Source: an uncultured Sphaerochaeta sp. | Lineage (GTDB): Bacteria; Spirochaetota; Spirochaetia; Sphaerochaetales; Sphaerochaetaceae | Reading direction: 5' to 3' | Assembly: GCF_963677075.1 (NCBI RefSeq) | Contig: NZ_OY781873.1 | Span: 1,364,001 to 1,428,000, forward strand | DNA length: 64,000 nt | Shown: piece by piece, positions 41,497-50,697 of the stretch | How positions within the stretch are numbered: the stretch's first letter is position 1 | How the letters are laid out: each line of letters opens with the position of its first letter | Program-made: the position numbers and the translations under genes | The notes under the pieces: generated by a model | What the model was told of the DNA's origin: nothing | Database searches by the model: none | The model's input: the letters and a program-made list of their open reading frames with translations, nothing else

Positions 41497-44439
41497 ATGG
41501 CTTTGGATACTTGGAGTCTCGAAGAAACCGGGTTTGATGAAGAGCACATCGCCCAGGGTGAGAGCTTATTCTCAATTGGAAACGGATATATCGGCTATCG
41601 TGGGTTTCCCTGTGAACGGGAACCTGCGCACCACAGTGGATGTTTCATCAACGGATTCTACGAGATATCTCCGATTATCTATGGAGAGGATGCCTATGGG
41701 TTCGCACGCATCAACCAGAGTATGCTTGATCTTCCCGACTGCCGGTATCTGGTGATTACCATCGATGGTATTCAGGTCAATGTAGCTGATAGCCGGGTGC
41801 AGTTCTACCGTAGGCGACTTGATTTCCGTACAGGAATCCTTGAACAGCATATGCAGTGGCTTACCGATGAAGGTAAGCTGGTGCATATTACCTGGGAGAC
41901 CCTGCTCAGCATGCAACAGCACCATATAGGAGCCCTGCGGGTTCGCATTCACTGTACTGATGAGGTTCATGCCAACCTGTACTCTACCATAGGGATGCCT
42001 GTTCAGCGTGCAAATACTGAGCTTGATCCCCGTATGGGCAGTACACTCTCCACCTCCTCCCTGGTTTGTGAAGATTATGGCTATTATGGAGAAGGTGAGG
42101 AGGTACGCCCAGGATTCCAGGCTACCTTCAAGACTTTGGAAAGTGCCCTTGATCTTTCCTGTGGTGCTGTGCATGAGAGTTCAGAACCGCTTCAGGTTGA
42201 GCGAGGTGACCTGGAGGAGGGGCATCTCCCGGCACTGGCCTTCACATGGAGTGGGACAGATCTTAGTCTCACGAAGTATTTCTACTATCATACCTCTGGA
42301 CGTCCTGGAGAGACCCTTCCGCTTGAGTTGGCCCAGCAGTATCGAGAGGAGGTGGTAAACGCCAGTTGGCAAACCTTGGTAGAGATGCAACGGACCTGGT
42401 ATGAGTCCTTCTGGGCCCATGCCGATATCGAGATTACCGGGGAAGAGAAACTCCAGCAGGCCCTCAGGTTCAACTTTTTCCAGCTCCAGCAGAGCACCGG
42501 TAGAGACGGTAAGTCCGCACTAGCTGCCAAAGGACTGACTGGAAGTGGGTATGAAGGCCATTATTTCTGGGATACGGAAATTTATGGAATGGCACTCTTC
42601 AACCATACCCTTCCTGATACCGCACGCGCCTTGATCAAATACAGGATCTCAACACTCGACCGAGCTCGCGCAAGAGCCAGGGAGATGAACCAGAGGGGTG
42701 CGCTCTACCCTTGGAGAACCATCAATGGATTGGAAGCTTCTGCATACTTTCCTGCCGGGACTGCTCAGTACCATATCAATGCAGATATTGCCTATGCGAT
42801 CTTTCAATACCTGGAGGTGACAGGTGATGATACCATCCTGGAAGAGGGTGCTGCTGAGGTGCTGATAGAGACAGCTCGTCTGTTTTTCGATCTTGGTTTT
42901 TTCAATCCAGAAAAGGGTGGTAAGTTCTGTATCAATGAGGTAACTGGCCCGGATGAGTATTCAGCGCTCTCCGATAACAATTGCTATACCAATGTCATGG
43001 TCCAACATCACTTGGAGGGGGTGTCCAAGCTAGCTTCCCGTCTGCAAAACGAGAATCCTAAGCTATGGAGCCATCTGGTTGAAGAACTTTCCATACGTGA
43101 TGAAGAGCTGGGTCTCTTTGCCCGTGCAGCAGAGCAGATGTATATCCCCTATGACAGAAAACGGGGTATTCATATGCAGGATGACTATTTCCTCAACAAG
43201 GAACCGTGGGATACCCAAAAGCGAGGAGAGATACGCCATCCCATGCTTCTCCACTACCATCCGTTGGTAATCTACCGGCACCAGGTCATCAAGCAAGCCG
43301 ATACCGTGCTTGGTATGCTTCTGCAGCATCATCGCTTCCCCTGGTACCAGAGAAAGAGAAACTTTGCGTTCTATGAACCCCTGACCACTGGGGACAGTTC
43401 CCTTTCTGCATGTATTCAGGGAATTGTTGCATACGATTGTGGATTCTTGGATCTTGGTAGTTCCTATATCCGCCAGACAGCACTCATGGATATTGAAGAT
43501 CTGCATCACAATACCAAGGATGGCTTGCATACTGCGGCGATGGCTGGTTCATGGATGGCTATGGTCTATGGGTTGGGAGGATTCCGTATGAAAGATGGAA
43601 TTCCTACATTCAGACCTCAGCTTCCAAAGGAGCTGCAGCGACTGAAATTCCATCTGACCTTCAGGGGAATAGTGCTTACCGTTACGATTGAGCCTGAGAT
43701 TACCACCTATGAAGCCAAGGGTGGCAATCTTACCGTGCATCATCGCTCTGATGTACTCATTGTTGGCAAAGAAGCTGTACAGTGTCCCACGCGAGCCGCA
43801 TGCAAGGCTGTCATCTTTGATCTTGATGGGGTAATAACCTCCACCGATGGGTACCATTATCGGGCATGGAAACGTCTTTCTGATGCCCACCAATGGGCTT
43901 TTAATGAGGAGATAAACCAAAAGCTGAGAGGTATTTCCAGAAGACAATCTCTACAGGTAATCCTTGACCACAACAGGGTGACTGTGTCTGAGGAGGAGAT
44001 GCAAGAATACACTGACCAGAAGAATACCTGGTATCGCGAATCGCTGGAGGAGTTGACTCCAGAGGATATCCTTCCCGGTATTCCTGCATTGCTGGAACAA
44101 CTGAAGCAGCGAAAAATCTATACCGCCATCGCATCGGCAAGTCGGAATGCTCCGTTTATCCTTGATAGGTTGGGACTTTCTGATTCATTTGATGCAGTAG
44201 TTCCAGCTGGAGAGGTGGTACTGGGAAAACCCAATCCAGAGGTCTTTGCACGAGCTGCTGATATGCTGGGATTGTATCCAGAGGAGTGTACTGGTGTAGA
44301 GGATGCTCCAGCAGGCATTACTGCCATAAAGGAAGCATTGATGAAGGCTGTTGGGGTTGGCAGTGCTGTCGATCCTGAGCTCTGTGATGCACACGTGCTT
44401 ACAACCGCTGATTTGACCGTGGAAATGTTGCTCTGGTGA
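41497..44439 (+). CDS. Fused GH65 glycoside phosphorylase and beta-phosphoglucomutase
   Basis: 980 residues. About 1-755 is a family-65 inverting phosphorylase (maltose, kojibiose, nigerose or trehalose type): DTEIYGMALFNHTLPD, YPWRTINGLEASAYFPAGTAQYH, general acid Glu481 in NEVTGPDEY, phosphate-site region KQADTVL at about 599. From about 769 a HAD domain of beta-PGM type follows: FDLDGVITSTDGYH with Asp775 and Asp777, LRGISRRQSL, IASASRNA, GKPNPEVF, GVEDAPAGITA. The first half makes beta-glucose-1-phosphate, the second turns it into glucose-6-phosphate. In most species these are separate adjacent genes. Its stop abuts that of the convergent LacI gene. Confidence 0.9.
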   Translation: MALDTWSLEETGFDEEHIAQGESLFSIGNGYIGYRGFPCEREPAHHSGCFINGFYEISPIIYGEDAYGFARINQSMLDLPDCRYLVITIDGIQVNVADSRVQFYRRRLDFRTGILEQHMQWLTDEGKLVHITWETLLSMQQHHIGALRVRIHCTDEVHANLYSTIGMPVQRANTELDPRMGSTLSTSSLVCEDYGYYGEGEEVRPGFQATFKTLESALDLSCGAVHESSEPLQVERGDLEEGHLPALAFTWSGTDLSLTKYFYYHTSGRPGETLPLELAQQYREEVVNASWQTLVEMQRTWYESFWAHADIEITGEEKLQQALRFNFFQLQQSTGRDGKSALAAKGLTGSGYEGHYFWDTEIYGMALFNHTLPDTARALIKYRISTLDRARARAREMNQRGALYPWRTINGLEASAYFPAGTAQYHINADIAYAIFQYLEVTGDDTILEEGAAEVLIETARLFFDLGFFNPEKGGKFCINEVTGPDEYSALSDNNCYTNVMVQHHLEGVSKLASRLQNENPKLWSHLVEELSIRDEELGLFARAAEQMYIPYDRKRGIHMQDDYFLNKEPWDTQKRGEIRHPMLLHYHPLVIYRHQVIKQADTVLGMLLQHHRFPWYQRKRNFAFYEPLTTGDSSLSACIQGIVAYDCGFLDLGSSYIRQTALMDIEDLHHNTKDGLHTAAMAGSWMAMVYGLGGFRMKDGIPTFRPQLPKELQRLKFHLTFRGIVLTVTIEPEITTYEAKGGNLTVHHRSDVLIVGKEAVQCPTRAACKAVIFDLDGVITSTDGYHYRAWKRLSDAHQWAFNEEINQKLRGISRRQSLQVILDHNRVTVSEEEMQEYTDQKNTWYRESLEELTPEDILPGIPALLEQLKQRKIYTAIASASRNAPFILDRLGLSDSFDAVVPAGEVVLGKPNPEVFARAADMLGLYPEECTGVEDAPAGITAIKEALMKAVGVGSAVDPELCDAHVLTTADLTVEMLLW

Positions 44440-45405
44440 TTAGCTGTTGCGGTCAACGAGGACAGGAATGATTCGATGATGTATAGGTTGCCTTTCTTGG
44501 TGAGCCTCCATGAGGTTCACGATAAAGGAGGCGGCTTGTGTGCCGATGGCTCCCGGTTCCTGGCTAACCGTCGAGATACCCAGGTGCTCAGTAGCACGAA
44601 CTCCATCGAATCCTATGATACGGATTGAGCTTCCCCTCTCTTTCACTGCCTTATACACTCCTACGGCTATGTCGTCACAGTAGCAGAAGACTCCGTCACA
44701 GGTTTGTTCATCGATGATTTGCATGCCGATTTGGTAGCCCATCTCCTCTGATATCTCAGAGTTGTACAGTGCACACTCCTTATAGCCATAGAGAGCGAGT
44801 TCACTGATAAATCCCGTATGTCGGTCTGTGTCAGTTTGCCCTGGAGGGTCCATTGCGATATATCCAGGGTGTTTCACCCCTTTTGAGAGAAGATACCGGG
44901 CGGCAAGACGCCCTCCCTGTTCATTGTCTGTGTACATACAGTGCTCGTCATCACGAGAGTAGTCGATATACAGGTAGGGTACATTGCGTCTTCTCAGCAG
45001 TTCCCTCTCTGTTTCGTCGAGCTGGAAAGCAAAGATGAGTAGGGCGGAGAGTTGGGCTCCCAGTACTTTCTGGATGAATTGTGGGTTATGTTTCTCATAG
45101 TTGAATATGAGGAGGTCTACACCCAACCCACGGAATTTTCTGTAGATAGTCTCAAATATTTCAAAGAAGTAGTGGTTTCCAATATCTGGCAGAAGCAATC
45201 CTACTGTTGACTCAATGGCGTCATTTCGCGCAAGTCGGCTTGCAGCGCCACTTGGAGAGTATTGTCGAGCCTTAACCACATCAAGAACCCGCTTACGGGT
45301 GTCTTCTGCAACATGAGAGCTGTTGTTGAGAACACGTGAAACAGTGCCGATTCCTACATTAGCTTCACGGGCAATGTCTTCGATTGTTATTTTATTCCTG
45401 CCCAT
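44440..45405 (-). CDS. LacI-family transcriptional regulator of the alpha-glucoside locus
   Basis: 321 residues. N-terminal HTH ITIEDIAREANVGIGTVSRVLNNSSHVAEDTRKRVLDVV and hinge helix YSPSGAASRLARNDA, then a periplasmic-binding-protein-like effector domain (VGLLLPDIGNHYFFEIFE, ALLIFAFQLD, IRIIGFDGVRATEHLGISTVSQEP). The gene is convergent with the GH65 gene, ends touching. It probably binds the operator at 37992-38005 and senses an alpha-glucoside. A small hairpin (TAGAGC/GCTCTA, 45416-45432) precedes it. Confidence 0.88.
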   Translation of the reverse strand: MGRNKITIEDIAREANVGIGTVSRVLNNSSHVAEDTRKRVLDVVKARQYSPSGAASRLARNDAIESTVGLLLPDIGNHYFFEIFETIYRKFRGLGVDLLIFNYEKHNPQFIQKVLGAQLSALLIFAFQLDETERELLRRRNVPYLYIDYSRDDEHCMYTDNEQGGRLAARYLLSKGVKHPGYIAMDPPGQTDTDRHTGFISELALYGYKECALYNSEISEEMGYQIGMQIIDEQTCDGVFCYCDDIAVGVYKAVKERGSSIRIIGFDGVRATEHLGISTVSQEPGAIGTQAASFIVNLMEAHQERQPIHHRIIPVLVDRNS

Positions 45406-45476
45406 AGGGAAAATGTAGAGCTTTTTGCTCTATCAGTCAATAAAGGACGAGGATTGAGCAAGTCTATGGGCTGTCC

Positions 45477-45492
45477 GAATAATGGATTATTC
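45477..45492. promoter_or_regulatory. Palindrome GAATAATGGATTATTC between the LacI and GGDEF genes
   Basis: Seven-base arms around GG, in the upstream region of the LacI gene and downstream of the GGDEF/HD-GYP gene. It could be an operator for LacI autoregulation. No other feature is seen in 45406-45558. Confidence 0.4.
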
Positions 45493-45558
45493 CTATGAGA
45501 ATCGCTTAAATGGAATGATGGATATGGTAATCATGCATTATCAATTAAAAGAGAAGAC

Positions 45559-48243
45559 TTACTGTTGCTCTATCATTTCCAGGAATGCTTGGGCAAGTTC
45601 GGGGTCGAACTGTGTTCCAGCTCCCTCCTGTATTTCTTTGATTGCCTCTTCTCTTGAATGACTTCTCTCCACAATCCGCTCATATGCTTCCGCGATGGAG
45701 AGAATGCGGGAGATGTACGGAATTTGATCATGTTTCAAGCCCCTAGGATAACCTGAACCATCCCACCGTTCGTGATGGCCGTAAACATATTCAGCTATAT
45801 CAAGCGTATCATCAAAAAGATTCAAGATTCGATACCCGATAGCAGGGTGTTGGCGCATTTGTTCTCGTTCGTCGTCACTCAATTCTTTGGCATTCAAGAT
45901 ATGTGGGTCGAGCACAATTTTTCCAATGTCATGTAGGTATGCCGTGCGTTCCAAAGAACTGATCTCTGCCTCATTAAGATGGAGTGAAGAGCCAAACCTA
46001 CTTGCAATGTCCTTAACTTTTTCTGCGTGGTCCTTTTCTCGAGGGCTTCGGGTGTGCAGAGTTTCCTGTAGTGCATTGATGATTGCCCTGTTAACCGTAC
46101 CTCTGTTCCTTGTCTTATCCTGATACATTTGATTCTCAGCAGTCACAATGGTATCACTGAGAGACTGTTCTTGGTGTACCTTGGTGCAACTTCCCAGTGA
46201 TATGCTACAGCGCATGGCTTCCACTTTCGTTTGGGAGAACTCCAGCTGGATCTGCCCAATAATCCTCGCCGCATCATCCGTTGTTGTGTTCGGTAATACG
46301 ATAATGAATTCATCACCCCCAAGGCGGGCGATTATGCCGGAATCTCTGCATACATGCTTGAGGATTTCTGCTGATTTCTTGATCAGTTCATCCCCTGCAC
46401 TGTGGCCAAAAATATCGTTGGTTAATTTAAGGGCATTGATATCGGCAAAGATAATGGAAAGCGGCAGATTTTCAGGCACGTCCAATGTTGTGTGCTTTTC
46501 CTCAAAGCAATTACGGTTATGAAGACCTGTAAGGGAATCATGACAACGCATATACTCAATTTGTTGTTCATGTTGCCTGCGTTCAGTTATATCAGTAAAT
46601 GTAATGACTGCTCCGATGACCTGTTCATTGCGTATTTGTGGAAAAGCATGGTAGGAGACAGGAAAATTCGAACCATTCTTTTTCCAGAACACTTCTCCAT
46701 TTTCCGAGTATCCAATGCCGGTTTGGATTGCTCTAAATACCTTACAGGAATCCAAAGGGAATTTGGAACCATCCTCATAGCTGTGATGGATCAGATCATG
46801 CATGTTCTTTCCCAGCAAATCTTCTTCTCTCTCATATCCCAATAGAAGCAGTGAGCTACGGTTGCAGAAGGTGCAATTTCCTTCACTGTCAATTCCATAG
46901 ATACCCTCTGCTGCAGAGTTCAGGATCAAGCTGAGCTGATCCCTGTTTGCTTCCAATTGGGTGTTGGTTTCGTGCAGTTCATGGGTACGCTTCTCCACAC
47001 TGTTTTCAAGGTTGAAGAAAAGCTGTTGCAGGCTATTAGCCACATGGTTGAGGCTGCTTGCAATGCTGCCGATTTCATCGTCTCTTGCAACGGTGACGCG
47101 TCTGGAAAGATCTCCTTCAGCGATGGCTTTTGATACATCCAGTAGTTCCCGTATCGGTCTGAAGAGTCGGGAAGTAATGAGTTGATAAATGAGCACAATT
47201 ACCAAGATTGTAATAATTATCAGTAGTATCGTAAGGGAGATACTTTCTTGTACTTCATCGAGAAGGAATCCCCCGGTTACCGCCGAGATGATAACCCAAT
47301 CAACTCCCTCGGCCTTGAATCCCTGGATGTCTGCGAACATATGTTCGATACCCTGCCTATAGGTTAATTGGGATTTTCCAGTAGAGGTGAATTGCTCGAA
47401 GGCATTATACAGGGCTTCATTGGTAATTTGCTCTATATGGAGTCTTTCCAGCGATCGGTCTGGACGTATTGTAAAATTCTGTAATCCTTGTGAGTTTGCG
47501 ATTACATATCCGCTCTCCCGCTCTACGATGAGGGCCATTCCCTCATAGGGCGTGACCGTCTTCTCGAGGAATGACCCAATCTTTGAGAGAAGCATATGTG
47601 TACCCAGAACCCCTTTCAGGACTCCCTCGCTGCTATAGACAGGTGTTGCTACGGATACCGTTAAGTCGTCCATGACAAAATGCTTATAGAGAGGGGAGAA
47701 TGCCGGTGCCCCGGCCTCTACTGCCGCTTGGAACCAAGGACGAGTGCGTGGGTCGAATTGCCCGAGTTTAACTGCTATGTCTCCTGCACGGTAGTCGTCA
47801 TCTACCGAAAAATACCAAGAATTACCACCAGTGGAGTGATCATTCCTCATGATCTCCAGATCTCCCGTTTCATTACGACGGGCGCCGTAGTATGCTCCCT
47901 CAGCGGTTCCATAGCTATAGCTGTAGATTTCTTCATTGAAGGAATCCAGTGCCCCAAGAAAGTATCGCTCTCGTTCTTCTTCATTCTGGATGTCTACAAT
48001 ACCATCACGTATAAGTTTATGGTTCTCATTGTTGATAGAGACGGGGCTTTCCATGAATGATGCAACCTGTTCATAGATATGATTGTTGATGCTGTGGGAA
48101 ATCTTCATCACGGTGGATTCAGCGGAACTGTACCAGCGAGAAAAGATGAGATAGGCGATAACTGCTACTGCAATCATGATAACAAGGACAAATGTCGTGA
48201 TGATAATCGTCTTGATTGATAGATCATGGGTATCACGTGTCAT
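45559..48243 (-). CDS. Cache-HAMP-PAS-GGDEF-HD-GYP signalling protein (c-di-GMP metabolism)
   Basis: 894 residues. Two transmembrane helices (about 12-34 and 333-355) frame an extracytoplasmic dCache-type sensor domain (FDPRTRPWFQAAVEAG, GVLGTHMLLSKIG). HAMP (about 356-410), a PAS domain (about 440-560, SILNSAAEGIYGIDSEGNC), GGDEF with intact GGDEF near residue 640, and a C-terminal HD-GYP domain (HDIGK near 768, HHERWDGSGYPRGL). It could both make and degrade cyclic-di-GMP. In the last HD-GYP motif the usual Asp-x-x-Asp reads AEAYERI, with Glu replacing both aspartates. The short palindromic region upstream of the LacI gene lies after its stop. Confidence 0.9.
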   Translation of the reverse strand: MTRDTHDLSIKTIIITTFVLVIMIAVAVIAYLIFSRWYSSAESTVMKISHSINNHIYEQVASFMESPVSINNENHKLIRDGIVDIQNEEERERYFLGALDSFNEEIYSYSYGTAEGAYYGARRNETGDLEIMRNDHSTGGNSWYFSVDDDYRAGDIAVKLGQFDPRTRPWFQAAVEAGAPAFSPLYKHFVMDDLTVSVATPVYSSEGVLKGVLGTHMLLSKIGSFLEKTVTPYEGMALIVERESGYVIANSQGLQNFTIRPDRSLERLHIEQITNEALYNAFEQFTSTGKSQLTYRQGIEHMFADIQGFKAEGVDWVIISAVTGGFLLDEVQESISLTILLIIITILVIVLIYQLITSRLFRPIRELLDVSKAIAEGDLSRRVTVARDDEIGSIASSLNHVANSLQQLFFNLENSVEKRTHELHETNTQLEANRDQLSLILNSAAEGIYGIDSEGNCTFCNRSSLLLLGYEREEDLLGKNMHDLIHHSYEDGSKFPLDSCKVFRAIQTGIGYSENGEVFWKKNGSNFPVSYHAFPQIRNEQVIGAVITFTDITERRQHEQQIEYMRCHDSLTGLHNRNCFEEKHTTLDVPENLPLSIIFADINALKLTNDIFGHSAGDELIKKSAEILKHVCRDSGIIARLGGDEFIIVLPNTTTDDAARIIGQIQLEFSQTKVEAMRCSISLGSCTKVHQEQSLSDTIVTAENQMYQDKTRNRGTVNRAIINALQETLHTRSPREKDHAEKVKDIASRFGSSLHLNEAEISSLERTAYLHDIGKIVLDPHILNAKELSDDEREQMRQHPAIGYRILNLFDDTLDIAEYVYGHHERWDGSGYPRGLKHDQIPYISRILSIAEAYERIVERSHSREEAIKEIQEGAGTQFDPELAQAFLEMIEQQ

Positions 48244-48521
48244 ACGTCCTCCTCTCTATTGATTTCGTAACTCCATTCAATGAAATAGAATATAAATAGG
48301 GCTTATTGCAATGAACAAAATAAACCAGATTTGTATTCAATTATATGGAGTATTATGACGTAAGTTGCAGAAATTTCAAGAGATACTGACACATAGGATC
48401 AAAATTGTCGAAAAAGTTCAAATCAAACCGACTGAGACTTATTGGATTGATATGTTTGTGATAAAGAGCAGGAGGAGCTACCTCATCCTACAGTGAGGTC
48501 TCCTGAGTTCAAGATATTGCA

Positions 48522-49451
48522 TCAGTCGTGGAGCATGTTTAACAGGTCGATCCGGCTTTGGGCTCCGACTTTCTGGAAGAGATTGTATATGTGGGTTCGC
48601 ACAGTAGCTTCAGAAATCCCCAGGTTGCGGGCAATCTCCTTGTTTGACTGTCCTTGTGCGATAAGGGTTGCCATCTCCCGTTCTCGCGGAGTCAAGGAAA
48701 AGCGTGTCCATGTTGATTCCTGTATGGGTCCAAAAGCCGATGTACTTGTAGGGTCCTTTCCCAATGAGCGGAGTGAGGAGATAAGCACAACCACATTGAT
48801 ACCAAGATAGAACAAGTACTCGAGTGAGAGTGGGCGAAGAGTTTCTCCCAATGATCTGCTCAAGAGCAACTCCAGTAGACTGAGGGGAACATATGCCAAT
48901 GAACTGTATCCAATGCCATGAACCAGAAATCGGTATGCACTATGTTGTTGTTTCATTGTAGCTTTTACCAGGGTAAGAGCAAATAGAGAGAGGGTAATTG
49001 CAACTACGATATACACGAAAGCTTGCCAGATGCTAGAGGTTGTTAGCGTGCTTGTAGATAACAGGGACCCTGCCATCCCGATTACCATCAGTACAGCAGA
49101 AACAAAGCAGCTTATGCGGGCATACAGAAACAGATTCCCTGATCCTTTTTGCAATTCCCGTATTCCCAATATCCACCATAATCCAAGATACAGTCCCATG
49201 GTGAGCAAAGAAGAGATTACCCCGAATACGGCCTCCACTGTTGTTTGCCTTGGCCCGATCAGCTCCAACACCTGCATAAGATAGTAATAGATTGCCACCA
49301 CTGCAAGACTGGCGATGAACAGTCCCTGTACTACTGCCATACACTTGGTGAACGGTTGCTTGAGTCGTACAGATAGCATCAAAAGTACCGCGAGGGCACC
49401 AAATCCAGTTGAGAAAATGATGATGTAACTCAGCAATATCAGATGTTTCAC
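48522..49451 (-). CDS. Membrane-anchored LuxR-type response regulator
   Basis: 309 residues, beginning with GTG (weak ribosome site). The first 230 residues contain about seven hydrophobic segments (IILSYIIIFSTGFGALAVLLMLSV and others). A LuxR/NarL HTH follows (about 245-305): FSLTPREREMATLIAQGQSNKEIARNLGISEATVRTHIYNLFQKVGAQSR. It probably senses a membrane or lipid signal and binds DNA from the membrane. It is divergent from a lipoprotein gene, with a perfect 20-bp palindrome in between. In 48244-48521 only an imperfect CCTC/GAGG inverted repeat (about 48489-48507) was noted. Confidence 0.8.
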   Translation of the reverse strand: MKHLILLSYIIIFSTGFGALAVLLMLSVRLKQPFTKCMAVVQGLFIASLAVVAIYYYLMQVLELIGPRQTTVEAVFGVISSLLTMGLYLGLWWILGIRELQKGSGNLFLYARISCFVSAVLMVIGMAGSLLSTSTLTTSSIWQAFVYIVVAITLSLFALTLVKATMKQQHSAYRFLVHGIGYSSLAYVPLSLLELLLSRSLGETLRPLSLEYLFYLGINVVVLISSLRSLGKDPTSTSAFGPIQESTWTRFSLTPREREMATLIAQGQSNKEIARNLGISEATVRTHIYNLFQKVGAQSRIDLLNMLHD

Positions 49452-49509
49452 GGAAAGACTATCCCATCGTAGAGGCCGTCAAGCAAGATGAGTATCGTGT
49501 TTTCAGCAA

Positions 49510-49529
49510 CATACGAATATATTCGTATG
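49510..49529. promoter_or_regulatory. Perfect 20-bp palindrome between luxR-like and lipoprotein genes
   Basis: CATACGAATATATTCGTATG reads the same on both strands. It sits about 60 bases from the LuxR-like start and 45 from the lipoprotein start, an obvious operator position for the adjacent regulator. Confidence 0.75.
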
Positions 49530-49573
49530 GTTATCAGTGAATCTTAACAGTATCAATTTACCAGAGGTATCGT

Positions 49574-50089
49574 ATGAAACAAAATAGAAGAGGATCTAGA
49601 CTGGTGTTTCTTGTTGGGGTGGTGATGCTGTTCAGCCTTTCGTGTTCGTTATTTCCCATTGGCTCTGGGAAACGCTTCTCGAGAGAACAATGTGAAGATC
49701 CTGCTTGGATATCCCAAGTGGGTGATTCGTACTCCTACCAGCACCGTAGTTCACATACCATAGATGATTCAATCACCATTCATTTCAAAGGGTTTTTTGG
49801 TCGTGATACGGTATTTGAAATATCTACCGATCATACAGTTCTGCTACCCTATGAACTAGATAGAGCAGATGTACAGGCAGAGGTGTACAAAGTGGTGTTG
49901 GTCCATGAGGAAACTGGTGAAGTCGAGATACTGTCCGAGGTAGCCGATGATGCCCCTGGCCATCTTACGTTGCGCCCAGGGAAACATACAATCAAATTGG
50001 TCGGTTACAACGCTCATGGACGATTATATTTGAAACTGAATGTTCCCCAAGGAGTATTGGTTGTGGACCGCTTCTCTGAGCAGTGGTGA
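49574..50089 (+). CDS. Putative lipoprotein of unknown function
   Basis: 171 residues. Positive N-terminus and hydrophobic core ending FSLSC, a relaxed spirochaete-type lipobox with Cys24. The mature part has SYSYQHRSSHTIDDSITIHFKGFFGRDTVFEI, which looks like an exported beta-sandwich, then HEETGEVEILSEVADDAPGHLTLRPGKHTIKLVGYNAHGRLYLKL. I do not recognise the family. The divergent partner and the palindrome at 49510-49529 suggest control by the LuxR-like protein. Confidence 0.6.
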   Translation: MKQNRRGSRLVFLVGVVMLFSLSCSLFPIGSGKRFSREQCEDPAWISQVGDSYSYQHRSSHTIDDSITIHFKGFFGRDTVFEISTDHTVLLPYELDRADVQAEVYKVVLVHEETGEVEILSEVADDAPGHLTLRPGKHTIKLVGYNAHGRLYLKLNVPQGVLVVDRFSEQW

Positions 50090-50104
50090 ATGTTGTATGC
50101 AAGG

Positions 50105-50584
50105 CTATTGATCAGAGAGTACAGCATGCAGGTTTATGATAGTGCAACCTTTGCTCTCGTAGTAATGCAGCATCTCGTAACTGGTTATGCAATCTGATAG
50201 TATCTTGACTTCGTACTGTGCCTTGCAAAGGTTGTAGCATGTTGACTTAACACAAGCGACAGCATCAGCCCCTGCTATATAGAACTCTCTTATGTCATTT
50301 TCAGTAATGAAGGTTAAAAAAGCTTCAGAGGTTAAAGCATTCCCTTTATCTTTGGTAAATATATTCTCTGATACTATGTGCAAGTCTGGAGCCAATTCAG
50401 CCCCACGTGTTCCTCTTTTAAATGTCCTCGTTCCGTCTGATAGGTTTTCATGTCGTATGTAAACAACGTGAATATTCGTTTTCACTGCCCAATCAATGAC
50501 TTTATTGATATTGCCGATAACTTGCTTGTAGTTTTTGGTTATGTCGTTTTGGATATCGATTACGACCAAGGCTTTCTTCTGCAT
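50105..50584 (-). CDS. Isochorismatase-like cysteine hydrolase
   Basis: 159 residues. Catalytic triad of the superfamily is seen: Asp in VVIDIQND (about 10), Lys in FTKDKGNAL (about 79), and Cys in AGADAVACVKSTCYNL (about 112). Some members cleave nicotinamide, N-carbamoyl compounds or isochorismate; the substrate is unclear. It is divergent from the broken WYL regulator gene (113 bases between starts), which may once have regulated it. Confidence 0.82.
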   Translation of the reverse strand: MQKKALVVIDIQNDITKNYKQVIGNINKVIDWAVKTNIHVVYIRHENLSDGTRTFKRGTRGAELAPDLHIVSENIFTKDKGNALTSEAFLTFITENDIREFYIAGADAVACVKSTCYNLCKAQYEVKILSDCITSYEMLHYYESKGCTIINLHAVLSDQ

Positions 50585-50697
50585 AGTGGATCTCCCTGTT
50601 AGGTTGCTTTGTTGGTATCACTATAGAATGCAATTGTTGACAACACTGTGGCGACAATCCACAATACCTATACAAACTACAGGAAGATTGTAATCAG

